A DNA stretch of 64,000 nucleotides from Algibacillus agarilyticus. Lineage in GTDB: Bacteria > Pseudomonadota > Gammaproteobacteria > Enterobacterales > Alteromonadaceae. The notes beneath the pieces were generated by a model. It saw only the letters and a program-made list of their open reading frames with translations, had not been told where the DNA came from and made no database searches. The stretch is taken from assembly GCF_003286125.1 (NCBI RefSeq), contig NZ_QMED01000004.1, forward strand, positions 62,001 to 126,000. Reading direction: 5' to 3'. Made by a program: the position numbers and the translations under genes. Numbering within the stretch: the stretch's first letter is position 1; every line of letters starts with the position of its first letter. Of the stretch, positions 17,487 to 26,714 are shown piece by piece.

Positions 17487-18782
17487 TTAACACTCATAAT
17501 CAAAGTAATTATCAAATGTTATCTTTCCTGCTTCACTTGCGCTTTTGGCGCCAGTGACTTCTTTAACTTTAGTTAATTTATCTATTTCAACTTGATAAGA
17601 AATTGAACCGTACTTTGCAGCTCTCGCTTCTATTTTATCAGGTCTAATAAATTGTTCTTGTTCACAATCAGCTTGATAAATACTTATTGATTCAGCATTT
17701 CTTATAGCTAAAGCAAGGACTGTTTCTTCCTCTTCTAATCTATTCTCTGCAGCCTGTTTTCTTTCGGCTTCTCGTTGGTTTAAGAACTTTATAATTGGCT
17801 CGATAGCACTGATCATTAATTTGTTAGCATATCGATATACGCGGTTATCTAAATCAACACCTGTTTTTGTTGTAGTCCACGGTAACTTGCTCGAATCCTC
17901 AGATTCAAACTCTACAACACCTCTAAAAAATGCAAATCGATCATGATACTTAGGAATACTATTTGTGCCCCAAAGAGTTTTTGTCGATTGTTCGGAGCTT
18001 TCCACAAGCCTTCCATTACAAACTATATACCAGCCTCCCTTGTGTAAGTCTTGCTCACCAACGCCAACCTTTACTTTTATAGATACATTATTAAAAGTAT
18101 CTTCTAAAGAAATAATACTCAACTCATCAGACTGCCTGACTTTAATATCAAAAAGATCAACTTCATCTCCATTGATATAAATCTTTAACCCTTGATTTAT
18201 TCTTTTAAAATAAGCAATTGCTACTTCTTCTTTAAAACACCTTAAAAATTCGTTGTCTACAAATTGTTCTTTGACTGAATCAAATAAATTACTTACTTCT
18301 ATATATGTCCCATTTGCATCATTAGGCTTTTCAATAGATTGTAATTGAAACTCCCACTTTTCAGATTCAGAAGATAGCCAATCTTGAACATCAACTGTGA
18401 GTTCAAACGCACCATTAGGAAATACTGACCTAACGGTAAAGTTATTGCCAAGCTTAAATAACGTTCGTTTCATCCCTACACCAAACTGTCCAACAGAGTT
18501 TGGAGTTAACCTTTCTGATTTAGAATCTCTACCGAACCTGAAGGCGTAAAGCCGAGCAGTTTCAACATCAAATCCACCACAATTGTCTTCTATTTTAAAA
18601 CCAGACTCATCTAGTGTAATTTTTATTTCTTTACCATTTAGATCGTCTTTGTTTAGTGTGTTGGCAGCATCTACACTATTATCAATTAGGTCTAAAATTG
18701 CTCTATCAAGGGGGATATCTCTTGTAAGCATAGAGATAAAGAAGTCTTTAGTTGGATTTGCATCAACCGATAAATTTTCCAT
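17487..18782 (-). CDS. GHKL (Hsp90/MutL-type) ATPase linked to dptFGH
   Basis: 431 residues from the ATG at 18782, preceded by AGAGGG at 7-12 nt. A longer frame reaches into dptH but lacks a better start. The Bergerat ATP-binding fold is clear: N box LDLIDNSVDAAN, G1 box DNCGGF, and GQFGVGMKRTLFKLG as the lid/G2 motif, all within residues ~25-120. A transducer-like domain follows, then a coiled, acidic tail (REAERKQAAENRLEEEETVL). It begins one base after the dptH stop, so it is surely cotranscribed. GHKL ATPases act as ATP-driven clamps in DNA repair and in several defence systems. Function in Dnd restriction is unknown to me and is an inference from linkage. Confidence 0.8.
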   Translation of the reverse strand: MENLSVDANPTKDFFISMLTRDIPLDRAILDLIDNSVDAANTLNKDDLNGKEIKITLDESGFKIEDNCGGFDVETARLYAFRFGRDSKSERLTPNSVGQFGVGMKRTLFKLGNNFTVRSVFPNGAFELTVDVQDWLSSESEKWEFQLQSIEKPNDANGTYIEVSNLFDSVKEQFVDNEFLRCFKEEVAIAYFKRINQGLKIYINGDEVDLFDIKVRQSDELSIISLEDTFNNVSIKVKVGVGEQDLHKGGWYIVCNGRLVESSEQSTKTLWGTNSIPKYHDRFAFFRGVVEFESEDSSKLPWTTTKTGVDLDNRVYRYANKLMISAIEPIIKFLNQREAERKQAAENRLEEEETVLALAIRNAESISIYQADCEQEQFIRPDKIEARAAKYGSISYQVEIDKLTKVKEVTGAKSASEAGKITFDNYFDYEC

Positions 18783-18783
18783 G

Positions 18784-21700
18784 TTAACCCTCTTTCTTAA
18801 TATTAATTCGAGCACACTGAATTCTAACCAACTTACCTTCCGACTTAAGATAAGCATCCCCTTTACCATTGAGCACTTCAGCACCTTGCTCATCAAGTAT
18901 TACTCGACTTTCAGTGCCATTTTTTACTCGTAGTGCAAGTTGTGCAGGAAGGTTAGAACGTAAGTTTGTGCTAATTACATCGCCACTTGGTTTTTGTGTG
19001 GCAATAATTAAATGGATACCGGCAGCACGGGCTTTTTGCGCTAAGCGCTTAAGCTCTGCTTCAATATCCTTTTTCATATCTTTATCTGATGTTAAATCAG
19101 CGTATTCATCAAGCACGAGCACCCACCATGGAATTCGATCTTCTTTGCTTACTTTTGCGTTGTAATCTGGTAATGAACGCACACCTACTGCCTTGAATTT
19201 CGCATAACGAGACTGCATTTCTTCAACCGCTTGAGTAAGTAGTTGTAGTGCATCTTCATCATCAAATCCGATACGCCCAATTAAATGTGGATAACTTTCA
19301 AAATCATTAAGCTCTGTGCCTTTAGGATCGATAAGCATTAGCTTTAATTCAGCATCGCTATAGTGCTCTACCATACCGTATAAAATGGTGTTCAGCGCTT
19401 CTGACTTACCACTACCTGTTGTACCACCAATTAATAAATGCGGGCAGTTTGATGATGAAAAATTAAGTTTAATAACATCACCAAATCGGTCTTCCCCTAA
19501 TGGTACTTCAAGTGCGTTTTCAGGGCGTTGCCAATGAGGCCAAATATCATTTTGGTCAACAAAGTATCGTTGTTCTTGGCTTTTCGGCACATCAATCGTC
19601 ACACAACCCTTATCAATACCAAAACCTACTTCTTGCTCTTGCCCTAGTTTCAACGCAAGTTTAAGCGCTTGAGAACGTTCAAATACACGCTTAGGATCAG
19701 TACCAGGGTTTAACTCAATTCTAAATAATATTGAGGCAGGGCCTTCGACAAAAGCCTCTTCGTCATTAGGTTTTGTTACTGCAATGTTATGACTGTAATA
19801 ACAATCAATTATTTGCTGATATATAGCTTGTAATGCTTCGATGGGCATTTTTTTACGAACAGAATTACTAACCGGTTGAGTGTCTTCTGCAAACTCCGGC
19901 ATTGATTCTATCAGTTGTTTGTTTGTTTCATCTACATTGTTATAGCTAACCGGTGTGTTTACATCAGGTATTATTTGTAGGTCTTCACTTGGTTGATGTA
20001 GTGATTTGATCGAGCTTTCACTTTTTAAAATATATTTTTCATCTATGTGGTGTAACTTAGCAGGCGTTAAATCGTTAACAAGTGTTTGCATTGGTGTTTT
20101 AACCCAATGGCCTAAATTACCAGCTGGTAATTCAATTTTAAGAATATTTTGTACTTGTAAAAATGAAGCTTTTGTAAAATCACTATCTTCAACATTTACG
20201 AATAGAATACCCTCTGGATAATTAACAAGCTCAGCTAATTCATAATCACCTTGCAGCCACTCAGCACTATTATTTTCAATGCTATTAAAGTAATCGTCTT
20301 CATTCACTTTATAAAGTTTGTATTTATCTATTTGCATTAGTACTTGGCGCATAAATAGACCACGGTATAAATTTCCTGCTAAGGTTTGTTGGCTCAACAA
20401 TGATTCAAAATAACGTTTTAATTCTTTGGCTTGTTCCACACCTTTGCTATGAGTTTGCCGTTTACCTGTTTTTACTTCTACAGGGAGCAAAATCATTTGT
20501 TGCTCTTTAAAGCCAACAAACAATATATCGTCTGAGATCGCACCTTTTTTGAAGCCTTGAGAATGACGTGATAAATCACTGTCACTCATGCTTAAACCTA
20601 GATTCCCTGCAACCCTAATTATTTCAGCAATAGAGATAGGAACCCAAGTTATATCAGAATTAGTAACAAGACAGTTTACATATTTATAGGCGCCAATAAT
20701 TCCACGCTTTTCTTTACGTTCATTTTCATTAGCGGTTACTAAATTTAATAACCACTCACCATTGAATGCGTTAAATTCTGAAATTATGCCGCCATCATCG
20801 TTTTCTAGTACTTTATGATATAAATCTGTTTGTCGAGTAACGGTTATCGCATCGTAATTCACAGAGTTGGTGTAATTATCAGAGTAATGAATTAGCACCA
20901 TATCTTTTTGGCTTTCAAAAAACTCTAGCGTTACTTTTGGATCTATTATCGTTGTCCAAATTGAATTTTCATAAGAACGTTCTAACAAGGCTTTAAAGTT
21001 TTCTGTTACAACTAAAGCATTTGTTTTATTTGGACTATGTTCTTCGTAGGCATTTTTAGCCGGTTTCACTAAACCACTGTATTTTGCTATTAGTCTTAAT
21101 TGCGGAGAGCTTTCTATATCAATACCTTGTAAACCGAAAGAAGTATAATAACGTCCGTTTTTGTTTGTTGCAGTTTCACCTGGCATTAAACCATGACATA
21201 CAACCCCGGTTTCTTGGTTTAATATATCAACATCAACTGCTTTAACACGTTCGTTATTTTTAAAAAATGACATGTGTGCATAAACTTGTGCTTTATTGCC
21301 TCTTTCATGCTCATGTTTACTATATGTTAAGCGTGTTCTTAATAAATCAATGATGCTATCTGCTTGTTCTCTTGCTGCACCTTTATTAAGTTCGCATAGC
21401 TCTTTTAAGTCATCGTAACTTGCTGTATCTGAAAATTTATCAAACCAGTTATAGCACTCTGCTTCATCGTATAAATTTACGTGGATATTTGTTACTTTAT
21501 CTTTTTTTAGCTTTATAAAATCAATTAACCCTAAAAATAATTCCTTATTTTGCTGATTATTTACAGAGTTGATAATTAAAGTGGTTTTACTCCCTGATAC
21601 AAACAAATGTTTAAATGCCGTTGAAAATTTACTGACTTTATCTTTAACTAACTTACGTACATAGTCGTAACAGCTTTCTTGTTGTGGGATTAGCTTAGAC

Positions 21701-23817
21701 CAGAATACATTATCTTTTTCAGCGTGGTTGTATGAGAAATCGCAATCTGGATTATATATAAAAGGTAATAACCCTTGAGCGGTTAAACGCTGAATAGTTA
21801 CTAGTGGTAGCAGCTTAAAGCTACCTGAAGCGTTTTTATCTTCACTTAAGGTGTTTGCTAGGTTTAAATTATACGCTAGAACCAATGGATGGTAAGGGCT
21901 GATGTATGTTTGTTCATCAAAATCGGCAAAGCCAATGTTCACTAGTAGTTTGTGTTCTTCTAATAGGGGAGCGTGATGAGGAATGTTATCAACTTCAGTT
22001 TGATAAGTTGAAACGACTTGCTCAACTAAGTTTCTAAGCTTTGGACCCCAACCAGAAATACTTAATAATGTTTTATGAAATTCTAAATAATCAAATAAAC
22101 TACGGTAAGCAAAAAATAAATCGGGAAAGTAAGTTTCTATACTATTTAAATGTATATCTTTTACTGTTTTAAATTTAGCGAGTAATTGTGCATCTTGAAG
22201 TTCTACCTCATATTGAAGCAAGCTTAAACGCTTGCCTTTAGGCGCGACTTCTTTTCCATCAATGAGTACTTTATTTTTACTGCGGTTATATTGCCCGTAG
22301 TAATTGTCGTTAAATAAATGATTAAAACGACCTTGATTTAAAATTAATGGCAAAGAAAGTGAATCAGTAGCAACGGCACCTTCTACATTAAAAGTTAACT
22401 GGCTATTTAATCCTTGTACGGTAAAAAATACTTCATCAGATTCACTAGCTAGCTTGCTAAAATCAATAACACCAGTTTCGCTAGCATCAAATACTTGTTC
22501 GTTAGTATTTAAGATGCTAGTGATAGTTGAATCACCAATCTGTAAGTTTTGATCATCGGTTTGTAATGTTAACCATTGCTTAGCAGGGTCAACTAAATAG
22601 GTATTTTTAAAACCATCCATATAAAAGTCATTTTTATCTATAACTAAAACTTTAAAGGTATGGGTCTCTTTTGGTTTGTCTGTTTTGACGCGAAAAGTAA
22701 AATAACGGGCTTTACCATCAAAACTACCGGTTAAAACAGCACGACTTCTTACGCCGCCGGGATTCTTGATGGTAATTTTTACATCAGATTGATTTTGATT
22801 GTGCAGTATTTTACAAAAGCTATCTTTTAACTTTTGATTTAAAAAACATAATTCCAATTCAAATGTATGATGTTCGGGCTCTAATTGTAATATTAGGTGA
22901 CGCTCTCTAAGCCCTGCCCCTTTTTCTGTTTTAGCTTTGCTAAGTAATTCAATATCGGGTGCTTTTTCACTTTCAAGCTCTAACAAATTACTTCTATTTT
23001 TTTGTTGTTCTGTGAAACACTCACCGATATCGAGGCTTGCTTTGTATTTTTCTACATTCCCCTCAGGGAAGTGCTCTTTTATAAACTTTTCACTAAAATC
23101 TAAAGCTGCTAGCTTATCTTGCAGTTCGTTAGGAAAATGATGAGTAATAAAATCAAGTTTCTCACTTAGCTCTTTATTTTCTTTTAAACGTAAACTGATT
23201 TGCTCACCTTCCCAGCCCGCTTGTGAAAGTTGATAATCTTTTAGTAAGCCAAGCTCATGAAACTGTAAGTCACCATCTGCAATTGCATTGTAGAGTTTTT
23301 CAAAGCCAAACATAGTGGCCTCGTCCTCTACTATTTCATCGAAGTGATAATCAAGTAAACACTCAGAAACTTTTGCTTTTTCATCCCTTTGATCTATTTC
23401 TTTATGTAGAAGTAGCTTGATATTTTTTGGATCCCAAACAACACCAGGCTGAGCAACATCTTCTGTAGAGTTTTTTAACGTATCGAGCATAGAATTATGG
23501 ATGATTAACAAGGCAGTGCCTCTTGTTTCACCTTCCATAGCTGAAACAACATCACGTAAATGCGCTATGTAGTTTTCTGTAAAGTTTATGCCTTCATATA
23601 CAGGAATTAATTCAACATCACCGTACTGCACTGTTTTTAACTCAATACCTTTTACAGTTACGCTATTGTCTGCAATTTTCATAAAGGCTTGATAAAGTGC
23701 AAAACCCTTATCACTGTCAGGACTTGTGAACTGATAACGAAAACCAACTTTTAATTCTTCAGCGGCCCAAACATTAAAGTGGCTAACTAAAAATTCTTCA
23801 AACTGTTTTTCTAACAT
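18784..23817 (-). CDS. dptH: DptH (DndH), large FtsK-like helicase of phosphorothioate-dependent restriction
   Basis: 1677 residues from the ATG at 23817, chosen because GGAG lies 9 nt upstream; a GTG at 23838 and an ATG at 23826 are worse placed. The C-terminal ~300 residues are an FtsK/HerA-type ATPase: Walker A LLIGGTTGSGKSEAL near residue 1470, Walker B WWVLVLDEYADL near 1570, then LIIATQKPSGDVISTNLRSNLPAQLALRV. Near residue 1115, DDILFVGFKEQQMILLPVEVKTGK has the D-x(n)-E-x-K arrangement of PD-(D/E)xK nucleases. The N-terminal ~1000 residues have no motif I recognise. DndFGH destroys DNA lacking phosphorothioates. The gene overlaps dptG by 20 bp. Confidence 0.92.
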   Translation of the reverse strand: MLEKQFEEFLVSHFNVWAAEELKVGFRYQFTSPDSDKGFALYQAFMKIADNSVTVKGIELKTVQYGDVELIPVYEGINFTENYIAHLRDVVSAMEGETRGTALLIIHNSMLDTLKNSTEDVAQPGVVWDPKNIKLLLHKEIDQRDEKAKVSECLLDYHFDEIVEDEATMFGFEKLYNAIADGDLQFHELGLLKDYQLSQAGWEGEQISLRLKENKELSEKLDFITHHFPNELQDKLAALDFSEKFIKEHFPEGNVEKYKASLDIGECFTEQQKNRSNLLELESEKAPDIELLSKAKTEKGAGLRERHLILQLEPEHHTFELELCFLNQKLKDSFCKILHNQNQSDVKITIKNPGGVRSRAVLTGSFDGKARYFTFRVKTDKPKETHTFKVLVIDKNDFYMDGFKNTYLVDPAKQWLTLQTDDQNLQIGDSTITSILNTNEQVFDASETGVIDFSKLASESDEVFFTVQGLNSQLTFNVEGAVATDSLSLPLILNQGRFNHLFNDNYYGQYNRSKNKVLIDGKEVAPKGKRLSLLQYEVELQDAQLLAKFKTVKDIHLNSIETYFPDLFFAYRSLFDYLEFHKTLLSISGWGPKLRNLVEQVVSTYQTEVDNIPHHAPLLEEHKLLVNIGFADFDEQTYISPYHPLVLAYNLNLANTLSEDKNASGSFKLLPLVTIQRLTAQGLLPFIYNPDCDFSYNHAEKDNVFWSKLIPQQESCYDYVRKLVKDKVSKFSTAFKHLFVSGSKTTLIINSVNNQQNKELFLGLIDFIKLKKDKVTNIHVNLYDEAECYNWFDKFSDTASYDDLKELCELNKGAAREQADSIIDLLRTRLTYSKHEHERGNKAQVYAHMSFFKNNERVKAVDVDILNQETGVVCHGLMPGETATNKNGRYYTSFGLQGIDIESSPQLRLIAKYSGLVKPAKNAYEEHSPNKTNALVVTENFKALLERSYENSIWTTIIDPKVTLEFFESQKDMVLIHYSDNYTNSVNYDAITVTRQTDLYHKVLENDDGGIISEFNAFNGEWLLNLVTANENERKEKRGIIGAYKYVNCLVTNSDITWVPISIAEIIRVAGNLGLSMSDSDLSRHSQGFKKGAISDDILFVGFKEQQMILLPVEVKTGKRQTHSKGVEQAKELKRYFESLLSQQTLAGNLYRGLFMRQVLMQIDKYKLYKVNEDDYFNSIENNSAEWLQGDYELAELVNYPEGILFVNVEDSDFTKASFLQVQNILKIELPAGNLGHWVKTPMQTLVNDLTPAKLHHIDEKYILKSESSIKSLHQPSEDLQIIPDVNTPVSYNNVDETNKQLIESMPEFAEDTQPVSNSVRKKMPIEALQAIYQQIIDCYYSHNIAVTKPNDEEAFVEGPASILFRIELNPGTDPKRVFERSQALKLALKLGQEQEVGFGIDKGCVTIDVPKSQEQRYFVDQNDIWPHWQRPENALEVPLGEDRFGDVIKLNFSSSNCPHLLIGGTTGSGKSEALNTILYGMVEHYSDAELKLMLIDPKGTELNDFESYPHLIGRIGFDDEDALQLLTQAVEEMQSRYAKFKAVGVRSLPDYNAKVSKEDRIPWWVLVLDEYADLTSDKDMKKDIEAELKRLAQKARAAGIHLIIATQKPSGDVISTNLRSNLPAQLALRVKNGTESRVILDEQGAEVLNGKGDAYLKSEGKLVRIQCARINIKKEG

Positions 23818-25108
23818 ATACTGCATCTCCGCTATCACTCATTCGTTCTACGTTCCCCATTCGCTCATAAAAATCGATTAACGATTGCTGGCTTTGTTTA
23901 TCAAAAAACACACCTCTTGCTTCAAATTCTTTAATAATTTCGTGAAAACGTAACTTATCTCGCTCGCCGATAGCAAGGTTTGTTAGTAGAACGATGTAAT
24001 CGTGGTTAAACGTAAGTACTTGACCTGCGCGGCCTCGTCGTTGAATAAATGGATCTAAAATATTACCTAACGTTCCCTTGACTACGGTGTCGTTATATTC
24101 AGTTAAGCGCCCTTTTTTATTATCAAACTGAGCATGAGATAAGCTAAGTAATTGCTGTAATATTTCTTTTTTCTCGCTTGAATCTAACCAGTTTTGGTCG
24201 TTGTTGTACCATTTGCGTTGCATTCGATCTTCTACAAAATCATGACCAAACTGATTTAGCTTAATCACGTCGTTTTCGCCAATAAATTCAAAAACCTGCC
24301 AAAGGGGCTTAACGTCACCTTTAACTTGTATAGCCTCATTCATAAATAAATAAGGGAACAGATACTCTAGGTATTCATGAAGCTGGCTATAACCAAAGCT
24401 TTTCACTTGTGTACGTTCGTCGCTTGCTTTTTCATTATCAATAATAAAAAAGCAGGGTTTGCTTGACGGGGCTCCATTCGCCCAACTTTTTATATTCAAC
24501 GCCATTTGGGAGATATACAAAAATCCATATAAGCGAATAACAGAATTAAAATTGTTGAGTAAGTAGTGAGGTCTTTTATTTAAAAATTGTAAATCTTGTT
24601 TAAACAATTCACTTAAAAATGGCAAATAAGCTGGCTCAGTTTTGAGCGTTGTATTTGACTTTCCAGTAACATACAAATTATCAAACTCAGCTTTTATTTC
24701 TTTTTCTAAAAAATTTAAATCATTAACTGAAGAGCTATCAAGTGTTAAACCCGCTAATAGACCAACAAACATATCACCCAATTTTTTACTATTGGTATCT
24801 ACCTCTTCTTTAATTACTTTAAAAATTAGAAGTTCAGGGGATATTTTAAAAAGTTGGTCATTATCAAAATACATTTTTTCCAGCACGGTCCAAAATTCTG
24901 GTTCATCTAACTTTGTTGAAAAGCGCTTTTCACATGACTCTTTAAAATTAGTTATATCACCGTTAACTAATGACTTCCCATACAAAATATGTACAAAATA
25001 GCCCAAGACTGTATCCCAACAAAATTTATAATGTTTATCTTTTGTCCTTAGAGGTAAAAATGTACTAAATGCATTATTGTTTGGTGGTGTTAAAGTTTCT
25101 TTAATCAT
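23798..25108 (-). CDS. dptG: DptG (DndG) restriction subunit
   Basis: 436 residues from the ATG at 25108, one base after the dptF stop; an in-frame GTG at 25120 is an alternative. It has no catalytic motif that I can see. It is largely helical, with RRGRAGQVLTFNHDYIVLLTNLAIGERDKLRFHEI near the C-terminus as the most conserved-looking stretch. Identity rests on position between dptF and dptH, size and overall character. DptG is an essential structural subunit of the DptFGH (DndFGH) complex in known systems. Overlapping junctions on both sides indicate translational coupling. Confidence 0.88.
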   Translation of the reverse strand: MIKETLTPPNNNAFSTFLPLRTKDKHYKFCWDTVLGYFVHILYGKSLVNGDITNFKESCEKRFSTKLDEPEFWTVLEKMYFDNDQLFKISPELLIFKVIKEEVDTNSKKLGDMFVGLLAGLTLDSSSVNDLNFLEKEIKAEFDNLYVTGKSNTTLKTEPAYLPFLSELFKQDLQFLNKRPHYLLNNFNSVIRLYGFLYISQMALNIKSWANGAPSSKPCFFIIDNEKASDERTQVKSFGYSQLHEYLEYLFPYLFMNEAIQVKGDVKPLWQVFEFIGENDVIKLNQFGHDFVEDRMQRKWYNNDQNWLDSSEKKEILQQLLSLSHAQFDNKKGRLTEYNDTVVKGTLGNILDPFIQRRGRAGQVLTFNHDYIVLLTNLAIGERDKLRFHEIIKEFEARGVFFDKQSQQSLIDFYERMGNVERMSDSGDAVYVRKTV

Positions 25109-25109
25109 T

Positions 25110-26714
25110 TTATAGCCCACTCACTTCAAACTCTTCGTCATCAATATTTTTGATAGTGAAGTGTTTATTTCCCTTAATAATATGTAACGTTGAAACTTGA
25201 TTTGCCACTTGTGCAATTTCATCTATTAATTCATCTAAGAGTACAACGGAGTTTTTATCATGTTTATTAGGTCGGTAACCATCCGCAATTCTTTTCATTA
25301 ATCTTAATAAATTAATGTTAACTGGTATTTCTAATGAGTGTTCTTGCACTTTAATAAAAGCCATAAAATTTGCAGATGACTTGGGTATGAAGTTAGAAAT
25401 ACGCCTTAAATCGGCCTTTATTTCTAATTCAGTAACTAATTGGTAACCGTTTGGCTCAGATATTAAATATTGACTTTTATCTAAATTAGGCGCGTTGCGA
25501 TTATTGTATTTTCGTATAGCAGTGCGAAACGTATTGTTATAAAAGTTTTTGATGTCTTTCTTCTGCTCTAAACTACCGTCGAAGTCTCTGTGCAACTGGT
25601 AAACTTTAATGTATTGCTCTATCAGGGATTCATTGAAGTCTTTTTCGAATTTAACATGATAATCATTAAAGAAGTGCCCCCCTTTAAGAATGTAAAATAA
25701 ACGCAAGTAAGATAAGCTACTCCCTAATGTCTCTACTCCTAAATTTTTTAAAAACTCTTTAAATTCATTAAATTCTTGATCAGGCAAATGTAGATCATTT
25801 GCTAATATAAAACGATCTATTTTTTTTGTTCTTAAATGCGCAGGGTCGAAATCAATTATTTTATTCGCTAACTCATTATCACCACCTGAAAAAAGGTTAT
25901 CGAAAAGATAACCAGGTCCAGTAAGCAGCATAAAAATAAAATCGAGCAATGCACGAGCTGTTAAAAATTGATCACGCATTAAACGGGCTTTGAATAATAG
26001 CTCAATGATGCATTTTTGAACTAGCGGTAAACATAATAACTCATAATTAGCATGGAGTTTTTTGCTTGCTTCATTCAAGTTATTTAATTTATCTTTATCA
26101 TAAATTTGTCTAATCAAATTATCTTCGACAGCGGTTAATCTATCTAAAAACATTTGAACAAATTCAGACGTATAACCAACGTCATCAATGTAAAATTTCG
26201 GATAATCTTCAAAATTAATGAAAGTGTCTAATTGTTTGTTGTTTACGTTTTCTAAATAATTTTGAATAACCGTTTTAAAATACTCATTGGTTCCTTCTTC
26301 AACGTAATTGCCCAACATCCCCGTATTAATACCCACAACTAGTGGTATTGATTGACTTTCAAATTCATTAAAAAGGTTATCTAAAGTTTGAATTGCATTA
26401 TCTTTAGGATCAAAACTGTGAGTGGCATCTAAATGAAACTTAACTTTTTGTCCATATATAGCTTTTGCTTTGGTTAACAGCTCAGATTTACCATCTCCAC
26501 TGCTACCACATAAAAACAATACTTTTTTATCATTAGATCTAAATGATGCGATTTTGTTGTAGACCGCCGTTTCAATGGGCATTTGAATATAAAGATAAGC
26601 TTTCACTTGATCTAATAGATCTTGATTTGAATGATTACGTTCAGTTGATACAGCATAAGGTGATGATTTAGAAAGCACAGAAAGCGCTTTATGAAAAGTT
26701 AAAGGCTTTTGCAT
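25110..26714 (-). CDS. dptF: DptF (DndF) restriction ATPase
   Basis: 534 residues, first gene of the leftward restriction operon. It carries a Walker A motif KKVLFLCGSSGDGKSELLTKA (near residues 63-83) and a DptF-typical N-terminus (LSVLSKSSPYAVSTERN). It also has KVKFHLDATHSFDPKDNAIQTLDNLF, and IPLVVGINTGMLGNYVEEG as a probable Walker B/sensor region. DptF is an ATPase subunit of the complex that restricts unmodified DNA. The start MQKPLTFHK has GAGAG about 9 nt upstream. A fragment matching its residues ~10-27 lies 166 bp upstream (see the pseudogene entry). Confidence 0.92.
   Translation of the reverse strand: MQKPLTFHKALSVLSKSSPYAVSTERNHSNQDLLDQVKAYLYIQMPIETAVYNKIASFRSNDKKVLFLCGSSGDGKSELLTKAKAIYGQKVKFHLDATHSFDPKDNAIQTLDNLFNEFESQSIPLVVGINTGMLGNYVEEGTNEYFKTVIQNYLENVNNKQLDTFINFEDYPKFYIDDVGYTSEFVQMFLDRLTAVEDNLIRQIYDKDKLNNLNEASKKLHANYELLCLPLVQKCIIELLFKARLMRDQFLTARALLDFIFMLLTGPGYLFDNLFSGGDNELANKIIDFDPAHLRTKKIDRFILANDLHLPDQEFNEFKEFLKNLGVETLGSSLSYLRLFYILKGGHFFNDYHVKFEKDFNESLIEQYIKVYQLHRDFDGSLEQKKDIKNFYNNTFRTAIRKYNNRNAPNLDKSQYLISEPNGYQLVTELEIKADLRRISNFIPKSSANFMAFIKVQEHSLEIPVNINLLRLMKRIADGYRPNKHDKNSVVLLDELIDEIAQVANQVSTLHIIKGNKHFTIKNIDDEEFEVSGL

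Noticed and set aside
17487-18896. Longer start for the GHKL ATPase at 18896
   Set aside because: It would overlap dptH by over 100 bp. The ATG at 18782 has AGAGGG at the right distance and directly precedes the conserved N box.
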